This document shows, piece after piece, positions 25,641 to 35,761 of a DNA stretch of 64,000 bases. The notes beneath the pieces were generated by a model. It was not told the DNA's origin, ran no database searches, and saw nothing but the letters and a program-made list of their open reading frames with translations. The position numbers were made by a program, and so were the translations under genes. The stretch covers positions 1,364,001 to 1,428,000 of the forward strand of contig NZ_JAJNEL010000001.1 in the NCBI RefSeq assembly GCF_029428675.1, written 5' to 3'. The DNA is from Streptomyces sp. JH14 (lineage in GTDB: Bacteria; Actinomycetota; Actinomycetes; Streptomycetales; Streptomycetaceae). Every line of letters begins with the position of its first letter. Position 1 is the stretch's first letter.

Positions 25641-26671
25641 AGATCGATCTCACGGAGACAACTTCCAGCAAGATCAACCAGGCGCTGGTGTCGGCCCGGC
25701 GTGCCGCCGGTTCCCCGGCCGTCGGCATGGTGCTGACCCTGGTGGTCGTCACCGACGAGGAGAACGCCTACGACGCCCTGAAGGCGGCCGGCGACTCCTC
25801 GCGCGAGCACCCCTCGCGCATCATCGCGGTGATCAAGCGGGCCAGCCGTTCCCCGCGCAGTCGGCGCGACGCGCGGCTGGACGCCGAGGTGCGGGTCGGT
25901 TCCGACTCGGGATCCGGCGAGACCATCGTGCTGCGACTGCACGGCGAACTCGCGAACCATGCCCAGTCGGTGGTCCTGCCGCTGCTGCTGCCGGACGCCC
26001 CGGTCGTGGTGTGGTGGCCCGAGGGCGCGCCCGAGGACCCGGCGAAGGATCCGCTGGGCGCACTCGCCCAGCGCCGGATCACGGACGCGTATTCGGCGGA
26101 GCACCCGAGCGCCGAACTCGCGGTGCGCGCCCAGTCGTACACCCCGGGCGACACGGATCTGTCCTGGACCCGCATCACGCCGTGGCGTTCCATGCTCGCG
26201 GCCGCACTCGACCAGAAGCCCGTCGAGGTCGTCTCGGCGACGGTCGAGGGCGAGTCGGAGAACCCGAGCTGCGAGCTGCTCGCCATGTGGCTCGCGGACC
26301 GGCTGAACGTGCCGGTGGAGCGTACGCAGTCCCAGGGGCCCGGTCTGACGGCCGTACGGATGCAGACCAAGGGCGGCACCATCGTCCTGGACCGCCCCGA
26401 CGGTTCGCTGGCCACGCTCTCCATGGAGGGACAGCCGAACCGCGCGGTGGCGCTCAAGCGGCGGGAGACCGCCGAGCTGCTCGCCGAGGAGCTGCGCCGG
26501 CTGGACCCGGACAACACGTACGCGTCCGCGGTGAAGTTCGGCGTGGACCGGCTCGCCGGCACGGCGGAGTCCGGGCCCGCCGAGCCGGCGAAGCCCGCCA
26601 CCGCCGGCACGGCGGCTGCCGCACCGGCGGCCGCCAAGAAGACCGCGGCGAAGAAGGCGGCGTCGAAGTGA
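25637..26671 (+). CDS. opcA: glucose-6-phosphate dehydrogenase assembly protein OpcA
   Basis: 344 codons. OpcA is needed for assembly or activation of Zwf in cyanobacteria and actinobacteria. Typical segments are MVLTLVVVTDEENAYDAL, LPLLLPDAPVVVWWPEGAP, DLSWTRITPWRSMLAAALD and SCELLAMWLADRLNVPVE. The final 50 residues form an Ala/Pro/Lys tail ending in AAKKTAAKKAASK, which lies outside the conserved domain. It starts inside the zwf stop (ATGA) and ends inside the pgl start (GTGA). Confidence 0.95.
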   Translation: MKIDLTETTSSKINQALVSARRAAGSPAVGMVLTLVVVTDEENAYDALKAAGDSSREHPSRIIAVIKRASRSPRSRRDARLDAEVRVGSDSGSGETIVLRLHGELANHAQSVVLPLLLPDAPVVVWWPEGAPEDPAKDPLGALAQRRITDAYSAEHPSAELAVRAQSYTPGDTDLSWTRITPWRSMLAAALDQKPVEVVSATVEGESENPSCELLAMWLADRLNVPVERTQSQGPGLTAVRMQTKGGTIVLDRPDGSLATLSMEGQPNRAVALKRRETAELLAEELRRLDPDNTYASAVKFGVDRLAGTAESGPAEPAKPATAGTAAAAPAAAKKTAAKKAASK

Positions 26672-27450
26672 GTGCCCCTCAGCTTGTCGTGCACCGCGAC
26701 AAGGAGCTGATGGCACAGGCCGCCGCTGCCCGGCTGATCACGAAGATCGTGGACGCCCAGGCCGCGCGGGACCACGCGTCGGTGGTGCTCACCGGCGGGC
26801 GCAACGGCAATGGCCTGCTGGCCGCCCTCGCCGATGCGCCCGCCCGGGACGCGATCGACTGGTCACGGCTCGAACTGTGGTGGGGCGACGAGCGTTTCCT
26901 GCCGGACGGCGATCCGGAGCGCAATGTCACGCAGGCCCGCAAGGCCCTGCTGGACTCGGTGCCGCTGGACCCGTCCCGGGTCCATGCGATGCCGGCTTCG
27001 GACGGTCCGCACGGCAGCGACGCCGACGCCGCCGCGGCCGCGTACGCCGCCGAACTGGCCGCCGCGGCCCGTCCGGAGGACCACGGTCCGGTGCCGACGT
27101 TCGATGTGCTGATGCTGGGCGTGGGCCCGGACACGCATGTCGCATCGCTCTTCCCGGAGCTCCCCGCGGTCCGGGAGACCGAGCGCACCGTCGTCGGTGT
27201 GCACGGCGCTCCCAAGCCGCCGCCCACCCGTATCTCCCTGACGCTGCCCGCGATCCGGGCGGCCCGCGAGGTGTGGCTGCTCGCGGCGGGCGAGGACAAG
27301 GCGGAGGCCGCCGAGATCGCGCTGTCGGGAGCCGGGGAGATTCAGGCCCCGGCGGCGGGCGCGTACGGTCGCAGCCGGACCCTGTGGCTGCTGGACGCGG
27401 CGGCGGCCTCGCGGCTGCCGCGTGCGCTGTATCCGCCGGCCTCCCCCTGA
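26668..27450 (+). CDS. pgl: 6-phosphogluconolactonase
   Basis: 260 codons from GTG 26668, which overlaps the opcA stop by four bases. Hydrolyses 6-phosphogluconolactone, the product of Zwf. The NagB/RpiA-like fold is marked by VVLTGGRNGNGLLAAL, LWWGDERFLPDGDPERN, FDVLMLGVGPDTHVASLFP and RISLTLPAIRAAREVWLLAAGEDKA (split by strands). Last gene of the pentose-phosphate operon; a hairpin follows at 27475. Confidence 0.95.
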   Translation: MSAPQLVVHRDKELMAQAAAARLITKIVDAQAARDHASVVLTGGRNGNGLLAALADAPARDAIDWSRLELWWGDERFLPDGDPERNVTQARKALLDSVPLDPSRVHAMPASDGPHGSDADAAAAAYAAELAAAARPEDHGPVPTFDVLMLGVGPDTHVASLFPELPAVRETERTVVGVHGAPKPPPTRISLTLPAIRAAREVWLLAAGEDKAEAAEIALSGAGEIQAPAAGAYGRSRTLWLLDAAAASRLPRALYPPASP

Positions 27451-27474
27451 GCGGTCGTCGGCGCTGCTGCGCTC

Positions 27475-27507
27475 GGGCCCGGTTCGCTCCCAGGAGCGGC
27501 CGGGCCC
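27475..27507. terminator. terminator after the pentose-phosphate operon
   Basis: Outer stem GGGCCCGG / CCGGGCCC (27475-27482, 27500-27507) plus an inner GCTC/GAGC stem, 25 bases after pgl. The rest of the convergent gap up to 27681 shows no gene. Confidence 0.75.
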
Positions 27508-27681
27508 CTGTCGTGTCCTGCCCGGTCATGGCGCGCGGCGAACCGTGCCGGGGGCGCCCCCCACGGCCGGCGGACCACCGAGGTGGGACGGCCGCATCCG
27601 CCGGACCCCGGACTCCGTCGTGCGCGCGGGCACCACGGACGACCGCTGCTGCACCATCGGCACGATGTGCGGCCGGCGGGT

Positions 27682-29277
27682 TCAGGCGGTCGGCGGGGTG
27701 CGCTCCAGGAAGGGCTCGAGCAGCCCTGGTACGGCCTCGGAGGCGAAGTCGAGGCCCTCGGCCGCATCCGCGTCGTACGCCGTGTACGCGCCTGCTCCGG
27801 CCGCCGTCGTGGCAGTGACGCTCAGCAGCCCGGCCCGCCGCTGGAAGTACGACTGCCTGACCGTCCAGCCGATCACGCCGGCCCGTTCCAGGGCGGCGGT
27901 GGAACGCCGTACGGTGCCGGAACGGGTCACCAGGTAGCCGCCGCTGAGGGCGTGTCCCAGGCCGCGGTACGCGTCCCTGGCGAGGAGTACCGCGGCGGGC
28001 AGCCCGACGGCGGCGCAGCCCAGCGCGACCCACAGCAGCACGGGCGTCAGCAGGACGCCGAGGACGCCGAGGACCAGTACAGGTGTCAGGGCCGCCCCGA
28101 GCGCCCGGCGCAGCCGCCGGCCGCGGGCCGCGACGGGGTGCGCGGTGAGCGCGGCGCCGGTCGGCGGCACGGTCTCGCGCAGGACGTCGGCGGCCACGGT
28201 GTCGGCGACGTTCCGCGGCGCGGCGGGCAGCAGCGTGTGGTGGTCACGGCGCTGCTCCTCGTCGTCCGTGGCGAGGCCGGTGGTGATCGCGTCCACCCGG
28301 GCGGCGCCGAACAGCCGGATGCCGAGCGGCTCGACGAGGTCGACGCCGCGCAGCCGTCGCTCCTCGATGGAGACGGACCGCGAGGTGAGCAGTCCGCGCC
28401 GGATCCGCAGCGTGCCGCCGGATTCGCGCTCCAGCCGGTAGTTCCACCACATCTCGACCCAGAGCCCGAACGCGCCGACGACCCCGGCGACCGCTGCGGC
28501 GCCGGCCAGGATCACGATCATCACGGTCAGCGAGGTGTCCCGGAACCGGTCGCCTATCCAGTCGAGCACCTGGCCCTGTGCCCCGAACCAGTCGCTGACC
28601 TGCATCACCGCCCCGGCTGCCGCACCGCCGAGCGCGGGTGCGACGAACGAGAGCGGTGCGTAGCGGATCCAGCGCGGGTCGAGCACGACGAGCTCGCCCT
28701 GGCGGTGGGCGCCGGGTGCGCCGGTGGCCGTACGGGACAGCAGTTCGCGGCGGAGGTGTTCGCCCTCGCTCCTGCGGACCGGGTCGAACTCCAGGGTGGA
28801 TTCGCCGCCGGTGTGCTCGCCGGTGCCGATCCGGACGGTGACGAGACCGAGGAGGCGCAGCATCGGATGGGCGGTGAGGTCGACACTGCGGATGCGTTCG
28901 CGGGCCAGTGAGCGCCTTTTGACCAGCAGCAGGCCGGTGTGCAGTTCGATGCGTTCGGCACCGATGCGGTAACGGGTGCGGCGCCAGCGCACGTAGTCAC
29001 CGCCCGCGCCGCAGCCGATCAGGAGGAGCGCGCCGGTCAGCACCCAGCCGACGGCGGCCGGGAAGCCGAGCCGTCCGGCGAGGCCGAGCGTGGTGGGCAC
29101 GGCCGCGCCTGCTGCCACGCCTGCCGAGACGAGTGCGGTGACGAGGACCGTTCGCCGGTCGAGCCGCTGCCATTCCTCTCCGGTGGCCGCAACGGGAGCC
29201 GTGGCGTCGTGGTCCGCCCTGCCGGCCGGGGCGGAGGCGAGCCGCTCGGGGCCCGTGCCGTCCGCCACCTCGCTCAT
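27682..29277 (-). CDS. membrane protein with tandem bacterial PH (bPH2) domains, YdbT-like
   Basis: 531 codons. Repeated pairs of membrane helices each followed by a bPH2 domain: YRIGAERIELHTGLLLVKRRSLARERIRSVDLT, then YRLERESGGTLRIRRGLLTSRSVSIEERRLRGVDL, and a C-terminal GYLVTRSGTVRRSTAALERAGVIGW (listed as separate blocks). The layout follows YdbT of Bacillus, which works with YdbS, encoded just upstream and overlapping by four bases (ATGA). Known members are linked to envelope or antimicrobial-peptide tolerance; the role here is unproven. The ATG at 29277 is fixed by the overlap. Confidence 0.85.
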   Translation of the reverse strand: MSEVADGTGPERLASAPAGRADHDATAPVAATGEEWQRLDRRTVLVTALVSAGVAAGAAVPTTLGLAGRLGFPAAVGWVLTGALLLIGCGAGGDYVRWRRTRYRIGAERIELHTGLLLVKRRSLARERIRSVDLTAHPMLRLLGLVTVRIGTGEHTGGESTLEFDPVRRSEGEHLRRELLSRTATGAPGAHRQGELVVLDPRWIRYAPLSFVAPALGGAAAGAVMQVSDWFGAQGQVLDWIGDRFRDTSLTVMIVILAGAAAVAGVVGAFGLWVEMWWNYRLERESGGTLRIRRGLLTSRSVSIEERRLRGVDLVEPLGIRLFGAARVDAITTGLATDDEEQRRDHHTLLPAAPRNVADTVAADVLRETVPPTGAALTAHPVAARGRRLRRALGAALTPVLVLGVLGVLLTPVLLWVALGCAAVGLPAAVLLARDAYRGLGHALSGGYLVTRSGTVRRSTAALERAGVIGWTVRQSYFQRRAGLLSVTATTAAGAGAYTAYDADAAEGLDFASEAVPGLLEPFLERTPPTA

Positions 29278-29777
29278 GTGGCGTCCCCGGGGGTGTCCCT
29301 GGTGATCCGGGTCAGCCGCTCGGCCAGTTCGGCCGCCAGCTCGTGGTCGAGGCCCCCGATCGTCACAGCTCCCCTGGACGACGCGGTGGTGACGGTGACC
29401 GAGGCGAGTCTCCAGAGCTGTTCGAGCGGGCCGCGCACGGTGTCGACGGTCTGGATCCGGGACATCGGCGCGATCCGCCACTCCTGCCGGAACACCCCGG
29501 TCCTGACGTACACCGCTTCGTCGGTGACCTCCCAGCGGTGGGTGCGAAACCGCCAGAGGGGGAGGAGGGCGGCACACGCCGCACCGAGGACCGCGAGGAC
29601 CGCGGCGGGCAGCCAGAGCCAGAACCGGGCGGATGCGATGAGCGCACCCAGCACGGCCAGGACGGCCACCGGCGCCGCGGTCAGCAGCAGCCACTGGGTG
29701 CGCCACCAGCCGACGGCCCTCGGGTCAGGCGTGTTGTTCGGCGGCCGGAGCCGTACCGTCCCCTCCCCCCTGGTCAT
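29274..29777 (-). CDS. membrane protein with one bacterial PH (bPH2) domain, YdbS-like
   Basis: 167 codons: a short N-terminal tail, two membrane helices (about 28-70), then a bPH2 domain with the hallmark THRWEVTDEAVYVRTGVF and RIAPMSRIQTVDTVRGPLEQLW. It is the small partner of the tandem-PH protein that follows with an ATGA overlap. It starts only four bases after the pgi stop, so the three genes probably share a transcript. Confidence 0.87.
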   Translation of the reverse strand: MTRGEGTVRLRPPNNTPDPRAVGWWRTQWLLLTAAPVAVLAVLGALIASARFWLWLPAAVLAVLGAACAALLPLWRFRTHRWEVTDEAVYVRTGVFRQEWRIAPMSRIQTVDTVRGPLEQLWRLASVTVTTASSRGAVTIGGLDHELAAELAERLTRITRDTPGDAT

Positions 29778-29781
29778 CGGC

Positions 29782-31437
29782 TCAGCGGCCCCTGCGCGTG
29801 CGGTACGCGGCGACGAGCGCGGCGGTCGAGCTGTCCAGCTCCTCGGCGCCGCCCGTGCCGCCGGTCAGCACCGGTTCGATCTTCTTGGCGAGGACCTTGC
29901 CGAGCTCGACGCCCCACTGGTCGAACGAGTCGATGTTCCAGACGGCGCCCTGGACGAAGACCTTGTGCTCGTAGAGCGCGATCAGCTGTCCGAGGACGGA
30001 CGGCGTCAGCCGGTCGGCCAGGATCGTGGTCGTCGGGTGATTGCCCCGGAACGTCTTGTGCGGCACCAGCTCCTCGGCGACGCCCTCCGCGCGGACCTCG
30101 TCCGGCGTCTTGCCGAAGGCCAGCGCCTGGGTCTGGGCGAAGAAATTGGCCATCAGCAGATCGTGCTGGGCGACCAGCCCGGGCAGCAGATCGGCGACCG
30201 GCTCGGCGAAGCCGATGAAGTCGGCCGGGATGACCTTGGTGCCCTGGTGGATCAGCTGGTAGTAGGCGTGCTGCCCGTTGGTGCCGGGAGTACCCCAGAC
30301 GACCGGTCCGGTCTGCCACTCGACCGGATGACCGTCCCGGTCCACGGACTTGCCGTTGGACTCCATGTCCAGCTGCTGCAAGTAGGCGGTGAACTTGGAC
30401 AGGTAGTGGCTGTACGGCAGCACGGCGTGCGACTGGGCGTCGAAGAACGCGCCGTACCAGACGCCCAACAGGCCGAGCAGCAGCGGCGCGTTGGCCTCCG
30501 GCGGGGCGGTGCGGAAGTGTTCGTCGACGAGGTGGAAGCCGTCGAGCATCTCGCGGAACCGGTCCGGGCCGATGGCGATCATCAGCGAGAGGCCGATGGC
30601 GGAGTCGTACGAGTAGCGGCCGCCGACCCAGTCCCAGAACTCGAACATGTTGGCGGTGTCGATGCCGAAGTCCGCGACCTTCTCGGCGTTCGTCGACAGG
30701 GCGACGAAGTGCTTCGCGACGGCGTCCTGGTCGGCGCGCAGTCCGGTCAGCAGCCAGTCGCGGGCCGAGGTGGCGTTGGTGATGGTCTCGATCGTGGTGA
30801 ACGTCTTCGACGCGATGATGAAGAGCGTCTCCGCCGGGTCGAGGTCGCGGACGGCCTCGTGCAGGTCGGCGCCGTCGACGTTGGAGACGAAGCGGACGGT
30901 GAGCGAGCGGTCCGTGAAGGAGCGCAGCACCTCGTACGCCATGGCGGGGCCGAGGTCGGAACCGCCGATGCCGATGTTGACGACGTTCTTGATCCGCTTG
31001 CCGGTGTGACCGGTCCACTCCCCCGACCTGATGCGGTCGGCGAAGGCGGCCATCTTGTCGAGGACGGCGTGGACGGCGGGCACCACGTTCTCGCCGTCGA
31101 CCTCGATCACCGCGTCGCGCGGGGCGCGCAGCGCGGTGTGCAGGACGGCACGGTCCTCGGTGGTGTTGATCTTCTCGCCGCGGAACATCGCGTCACGCAG
31201 CTCGGCGACACCGGTCGCACCGGCGAGCTCGCGCAGCAGCCGGAGCGTCTCGTCGGTGACCAGATGCTTGGAGTAGTCGAGATACAGATCGCCGACGCGG
31301 AGGGTGTATCCGGTCCCGCGGTCCGGATCGTCCGCGAACAGCTGCCGCAGATGCGTCCGACCGAGCTGCTCACGGTGCTTGCCGAGAGCGATCCATTCGG
31401 GCGTCTGATTGAGCTTGGTTCGGCTTGATGCGTTCAT
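29782..31437 (-). CDS. pgi: glucose-6-phosphate isomerase
   Basis: 551 codons, full length. Interconverts glucose-6-P and fructose-6-P, linking the tkt-zwf operon with the glycolytic genes nearby. Signatures: [17 protein letters not shown], the [15 protein letters not shown] block, [14 protein letters not shown] and the PGI signature near the end, [16 protein letters not shown]. The ATG at 31437 begins the conserved N-terminus; the upstream extension has no coding character. The two PH-domain genes follow at once. Confidence 0.97.
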   Translation of the reverse strand: MNASSRTKLNQTPEWIALGKHREQLGRTHLRQLFADDPDRGTGYTLRVGDLYLDYSKHLVTDETLRLLRELAGATGVAELRDAMFRGEKINTTEDRAVLHTALRAPRDAVIEVDGENVVPAVHAVLDKMAAFADRIRSGEWTGHTGKRIKNVVNIGIGGSDLGPAMAYEVLRSFTDRSLTVRFVSNVDGADLHEAVRDLDPAETLFIIASKTFTTIETITNATSARDWLLTGLRADQDAVAKHFVALSTNAEKVADFGIDTANMFEFWDWVGGRYSYDSAIGLSLMIAIGPDRFREMLDGFHLVDEHFRTAPPEANAPLLLGLLGVWYGAFFDAQSHAVLPYSHYLSKFTAYLQQLDMESNGKSVDRDGHPVEWQTGPVVWGTPGTNGQHAYYQLIHQGTKVIPADFIGFAEPVADLLPGLVAQHDLLMANFFAQTQALAFGKTPDEVRAEGVAEELVPHKTFRGNHPTTTILADRLTPSVLGQLIALYEHKVFVQGAVWNIDSFDQWGVELGKVLAKKIEPVLTGGTGGAEELDSSTAALVAAYRTRRGR

Positions 31438-31551
31438 CCCGGATATCAGCCCACTTCTTCTCGTGCCTGCACATGCCCCGCTGCCCCTCCAACTTAATTG
31501 ATCAGAGGGGTTGACGAGGCGACAGAGAGCTGCGGCGCCGACAATTGCACT

Positions 31552-31582
31552 CCGGCCGGGCACCCATGGGGTGTCCGGCCGG
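31552..31582 (-). terminator. rbpA terminator
   Basis: A 14-base stem with one mismatched (G-U compatible) pair and a three-base loop lies ten bases beyond the rbpA stop. It separates rbpA from pgi (31438-31551 holds no gene). Confidence 0.85.
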
Positions 31583-31592
31583 TGAACAACTT

Positions 31593-31928
31593 CTAGATCT
31601 CGCCCCGGAGTTTCGCCAGGGCCTCGGCGAGGATGGCCTCGCCGTCCGCATCGCTGCGCCGCTCGCGTACGTACGCAAGGTGCGTCTTGTACGGTTCGGT
31701 GCGCGGCGGGTCCGGCGGGTTGTCCCGGTCCTGCCCGGCCGGAAAACCACAGCGCGGGCAGTCCCAGGTCTCCGGCGTCTGCGCGTCACTGGCGAAGCTC
31801 GGCTGCGTCTCGTGCCCGTTCGAGCACCAGAAGGAGATGCGGAGGCGCGGCGCGGACTCGCCCCGCTCGGCCTCACCCATCGGCCCCGCTCCGACCCGGC
31901 TTCCCCGGATCGCGTTGCCACTTGCCAC
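31593..31928 (-). CDS. rbpA: RNA polymerase-binding protein RbpA
   Basis: 111 codons from GTG 31928 (GGGAG eight bases upstream). RbpA binds RNA polymerase and the principal sigma factor and stabilises open complexes; it is restricted to actinobacteria. The zinc-ribbon ligands Cys35, His39, Cys57 and Cys60 (CSNGHE, CPRCG) are intact. The basic linker and C-terminal sigma-interaction domain follow ([29 protein letters not shown] in two helices). A hairpin terminator lies directly downstream. Confidence 0.96.
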   Translation of the reverse strand: MASGNAIRGSRVGAGPMGEAERGESAPRLRISFWCSNGHETQPSFASDAQTPETWDCPRCGFPAGQDRDNPPDPPRTEPYKTHLAYVRERRSDADGEAILAEALAKLRGEI

Positions 31929-31967
31929 GGTCGTAACTCCCTGCGTGATGGTGCTCGAAGATGCCCC

Positions 31968-31996
31968 AGTCTACGTAAGGCCCAACGCGCGTCCAG
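31968..31996 (-). promoter_or_regulatory. rbpA promoter
   Basis: CTGGAC (31996-31991), 17 bases, TAGACT (31973-31968) on the minus strand, about 40 bases upstream of the start codon. Matching octamers GTAACTCC (31933-31940) and GGAGTTAC (32002-32009) flank it as an inverted repeat; the inner one overlaps the ribosome-binding site. No sigma-R type GGAAT-N18-GTT element was found. Confidence 0.5.
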
Positions 31997-32036
31997 TGAA
32001 AGGAGTTACACCCTCACCGAAATCGCGGACGCCGGG

Positions 32037-32273
32037 TCAGTTGTCCAGCTTCATCAGCAGACCAAGCACGATAATGCACGCGAACCATCCCAGACCGACC
32101 ACCACAGTGATCCGGTCGAGGTTTCGCTCGGCGACCGAGGAGCCACCGACGGACGACTGCATACCGCCACCGAACATGTCGGAGAGGCCGCCGCCCTTCC
32201 CCTTGTGCATCAGCACCAGCAGCATCAGCAGCAGACTGAAGACGATCAGGGCGATCGAGAACCCCACAACCAC
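32037..32273 (-). CDS. secG: preprotein translocase subunit SecG
   Basis: 78 codons from a GTG with a GGGA site. Two membrane helices (about 3-20 and 55-74) flank the conserved loop MHKGKGGGLSDMFGGG, the SecG signature. It is an auxiliary subunit of the SecYEG channel. As in many bacteria it follows tpiA, but a strong hairpin lies between, so it may be transcribed separately. Confidence 0.95.
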   Translation of the reverse strand: MVVGFSIALIVFSLLLMLLVLMHKGKGGGLSDMFGGGMQSSVGGSSVAERNLDRITVVVGLGWFACIIVLGLLMKLDN

Positions 32274-32321
32274 GGCTGGTCCCTACTTTCCGGAATTCCC
32301 TTGGACTGCTCTATCGGACAA

Positions 32322-32356
32322 CGGGGGCCGGGAGGACAACACCTCCCCGGCCCCCG
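32322..32356 (-). terminator. hairpin between tpiA and secG
   Basis: Arms 32322-32335 and 32342-32356 pair over 14 bases with one bulged C and a six-base loop, 33 bases after the tpiA stop. It probably ends or attenuates the gap-pgk-tpiA transcript before secG. Confidence 0.8.
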
Positions 32357-32388
32357 CAAGAGTACGACGGATCCGCGCTACCGCATAC

Positions 32389-33165
32389 TCACTGGTCGCG
32401 GAAGCGGACGATCTTGACGAACTCGTCCGCGTCGAGCGCGGCGCCGCCGATCAGCGCACCGTCGATGTCGGGCTTCGCCATGATCTCCGCGACGTTCCCC
32501 GACTTGACGGAGCCGCCGTACTGGATGCGGACCGCGTCGGCCAGCTCCTGCGTGTACAGCTCGGCGAGCCGGCCGCGGATGGCCCCGCAGACCTCCTGGG
32601 CGTCGTCGGCACCGCAGACCTTGCCGGTCCCGATGGCCCAGACCGGCTCGTACGCGATCACGATCGTCTCGGCCTGCTCGGCCGGGATGTCCTTGAGCGC
32701 TCCGTCGACCTGCGCGAGGGTGTGCGCGACGTGGCGGCCCTCCTCGCGGACCGACTCCTCCTCGCCGACGCACAGGATCGGGGTCAGGCCGTGCTTGTAG
32801 GCGGCCTTCACCTTGGCGTTGACGATCTCGTCGGTCTCGTGGTGGTACTGACGCCGCTCGGAGTGGCCGATCGCGACATAGGTGCACTTCAGCTTGGCGA
32901 GCATGGGGCCGGAGATCTCACCGGTGTACGCGCCGGAGTCCTGCGCCGAGATGTCCTGGGCGCCGTACTTGATCTTCAGTTTGTCGCCGTCGACCAGCGT
33001 CTGCACCGAGCGCAGGTCGGTGAAGGGCGGCAGGACGGCGACCTCGACCGCGTCGTAGTCCTTGTCGGCCAGGGCGAAGGCGAGCTTCTGGACGTGTGCG
33101 ATGGCCTCGAGGTGGTTGAGGTTCATCTTCCAGTTGCCCGCCATCAGCGGGGTACGGGTGCTCAT
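32389..33165 (-). CDS. tpiA: triosephosphate isomerase
   Basis: 258 codons. Interconverts dihydroxyacetone-P and glyceraldehyde-3-P. The substrate lysine in MAGNWKMN, the catalytic histidine in AIGHSERR, the catalytic glutamate in [12 protein letters not shown] and the phosphate-binding loop YGGSVKSGN are all present. It begins six bases after pgk on the same strand. Confidence 0.97.
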   Translation of the reverse strand: MSTRTPLMAGNWKMNLNHLEAIAHVQKLAFALADKDYDAVEVAVLPPFTDLRSVQTLVDGDKLKIKYGAQDISAQDSGAYTGEISGPMLAKLKCTYVAIGHSERRQYHHETDEIVNAKVKAAYKHGLTPILCVGEEESVREEGRHVAHTLAQVDGALKDIPAEQAETIVIAYEPVWAIGTGKVCGADDAQEVCGAIRGRLAELYTQELADAVRIQYGGSVKSGNVAEIMAKPDIDGALIGGAALDADEFVKIVRFRDQ

Positions 33166-33171
33166 GAAAGG

Positions 33172-34383
33172 TCAGTCCTCCAGTGCGGCGAGTCCGGGAA
33201 GCGTCTTGCCCTCGAGGTATTCGAGGCTGGCGCCGCCACCGGTCGAGATGTGGCCGAATGCATTCTCGTCGAAGCCCAGGATGCGGACGGCCGCGGCGGA
33301 GTCGCCACCGCCCACGACGCTGAAGCCCTCGGAGTCGACGAGGGCCTGGGCGACGGCCCGGGTGCCCTCGGCGTAGTCGGGGTGCTCGAAGACGCCCATC
33401 GGGCCGTTCCAGAAGACGGTGACGGCGTCGGCGAGCTTCGAGGCGTACAGCTTGTTGGTCTCGGGTCCGTTGTCCAGGCCCATGAAACCGGCGGGAATGG
33501 CGTCCGCGGGCACCGTGCGGTGCTCGGTCGGGGCCTTGGTCCCGAGGTCCGGGAACTGCCCGGAGACCACGACGTCGGCGGGGAGCACGAACTCCACGCC
33601 CTTCTCCTCGGCCCGCTTCAGATACTCCAGCACCGCCGGGATCTGGTCCTCCTGCAGGAGGGAGCTACCGACCTCGTGGCCCTGGGCCTTGAGGAAGGTG
33701 TACGCCATGCCGCCGCCGATGAGGATGCGGTCGGCCCGCTCCAGCAGGTGGTCGATGACGCCGAGCTTGTCGGAGACCTTGGAGCCGCCGAGCACGACGG
33801 CGTACGGGCGCTCGACGTCCTCGGTGAGCTTCTTCAGGACGCCGACCTCGGTGGCGATCAGGTCGCCCGCGGCGTGCGGCAGCCGGGCCGGGAGGTCGAA
33901 GACCGAGGCGTGCTTGCGGTGGACGGCTCCGAAGCCGTCGCCCACGTACACGTCGGCGAGCTCGGCGAGCTGGTCGGCGAACGCGCCGCGCTCGGCGTCG
34001 TCCTTCGAGGTCTCGCCGGGGTTGAAGCGCAGGTTCTCGATGACGGCGACCTTGCCGTCGGCGAGCGCGGCGACGGTGGCGCGGGCGGACTCGCCGACCG
34101 TGTCGGTCGCGAAGGCCACGTCGGCGCCGATCAGCTCACCGAGCCGGGCGGCGGCGGGGGCCAGGGAGAACGCCGGGTCCGGGGCGCCCTTGGGGCGGCC
34201 CAGGTGCGAGGCGACGACGACCCGCGCCCCGGCCGCCGCGAGCTTCTCCACAGTCGGCTGGACGGCGCGGATGCGGCCGTCGTCGGTGATGGTGGTGCCG
34301 CTCAGCGGCACGTTGAGGTCGGCGCGTACGAATACGCGCTTGCCGGCGACGCCTTCGGCGAGAAGTTCGTCGATCGTCTTCAT
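33172..34383 (-). CDS. pgk: phosphoglycerate kinase
   Basis: 403 codons. Makes ATP and 3-phosphoglycerate from 1,3-bisphosphoglycerate. Signature RVFVRADLNVPL at the start, HLGRPKG, the hinge region VLGGSKVSDKLGVI and the nucleotide-binding GGGDSAAAV are intact. The ATG at 34383 begins the standard MKTIDELL N-terminus. A strong hairpin lies in the 108-base gap between gap and pgk; tpiA follows six bases after pgk. Confidence 0.97.
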   Translation of the reverse strand: MKTIDELLAEGVAGKRVFVRADLNVPLSGTTITDDGRIRAVQPTVEKLAAAGARVVVASHLGRPKGAPDPAFSLAPAAARLGELIGADVAFATDTVGESARATVAALADGKVAVIENLRFNPGETSKDDAERGAFADQLAELADVYVGDGFGAVHRKHASVFDLPARLPHAAGDLIATEVGVLKKLTEDVERPYAVVLGGSKVSDKLGVIDHLLERADRILIGGGMAYTFLKAQGHEVGSSLLQEDQIPAVLEYLKRAEEKGVEFVLPADVVVSGQFPDLGTKAPTEHRTVPADAIPAGFMGLDNGPETNKLYASKLADAVTVFWNGPMGVFEHPDYAEGTRAVAQALVDSEGFSVVGGGDSAAAVRILGFDENAFGHISTGGGASLEYLEGKTLPGLAALED

Positions 34384-34418
34384 CTTGCTGGACTCCTTGG
34401 AGGGCGAGAGAGCATGCA

Positions 34419-34460
34419 ACGGGGCTCGAACCGCGCGGCGTTGCGCTGTTCGAGCCCCGT
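34419..34460 (-). terminator. intercistronic hairpin between gap and pgk
   Basis: Perfect 13-base stem ACGGGGCTCGAAC (34419-34431) with its complement (34448-34460) around a 16-base loop, 32 bases after the gap stop. It may act as a partial terminator or mRNA-end stabiliser, making gap more abundant than pgk-tpiA. Confidence 0.75.
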
Positions 34461-34491
34461 GCTCACATCGAGGTGCCTGCCGATTCGAGGG

Positions 34492-35514
<1,023 letters not shown>

Positions 35515-35625
35515 TTAGGTACGCCGGGTTTCGACGCCGGCGAGTTGTATGGGATGTCCCCGACCGCCTCCGACCCTACCCCTCGGACGGCCCTGGAGTG
35601 ACATCGAGAGAGCCCCGGAGAGCCG

Positions 35626-35663
35626 CGGAGGCCCGTACTCCTCGGTAGGAATACGGGCCTCCG
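35626..35663 (-). terminator. terminator of the uvrC-rapZ-yvcK-whiA operon
   Basis: Perfect 12-base arms (35626-35637, 35652-35663), extended inside by TCCT/AGGA around a CGGT loop, about 100 bases after the whiA stop and upstream of gap. Confidence 0.85.
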
Positions 35664-35761
35664 ATTGCTCGGCCACGTACGCAGTCATGATTACGGAGTG
35701 TCAACACCCGCCGGGGTGCTGCGCGTTCCGTCTTTGGCCGGCTTTCGTGGCTGTGCGCGGG

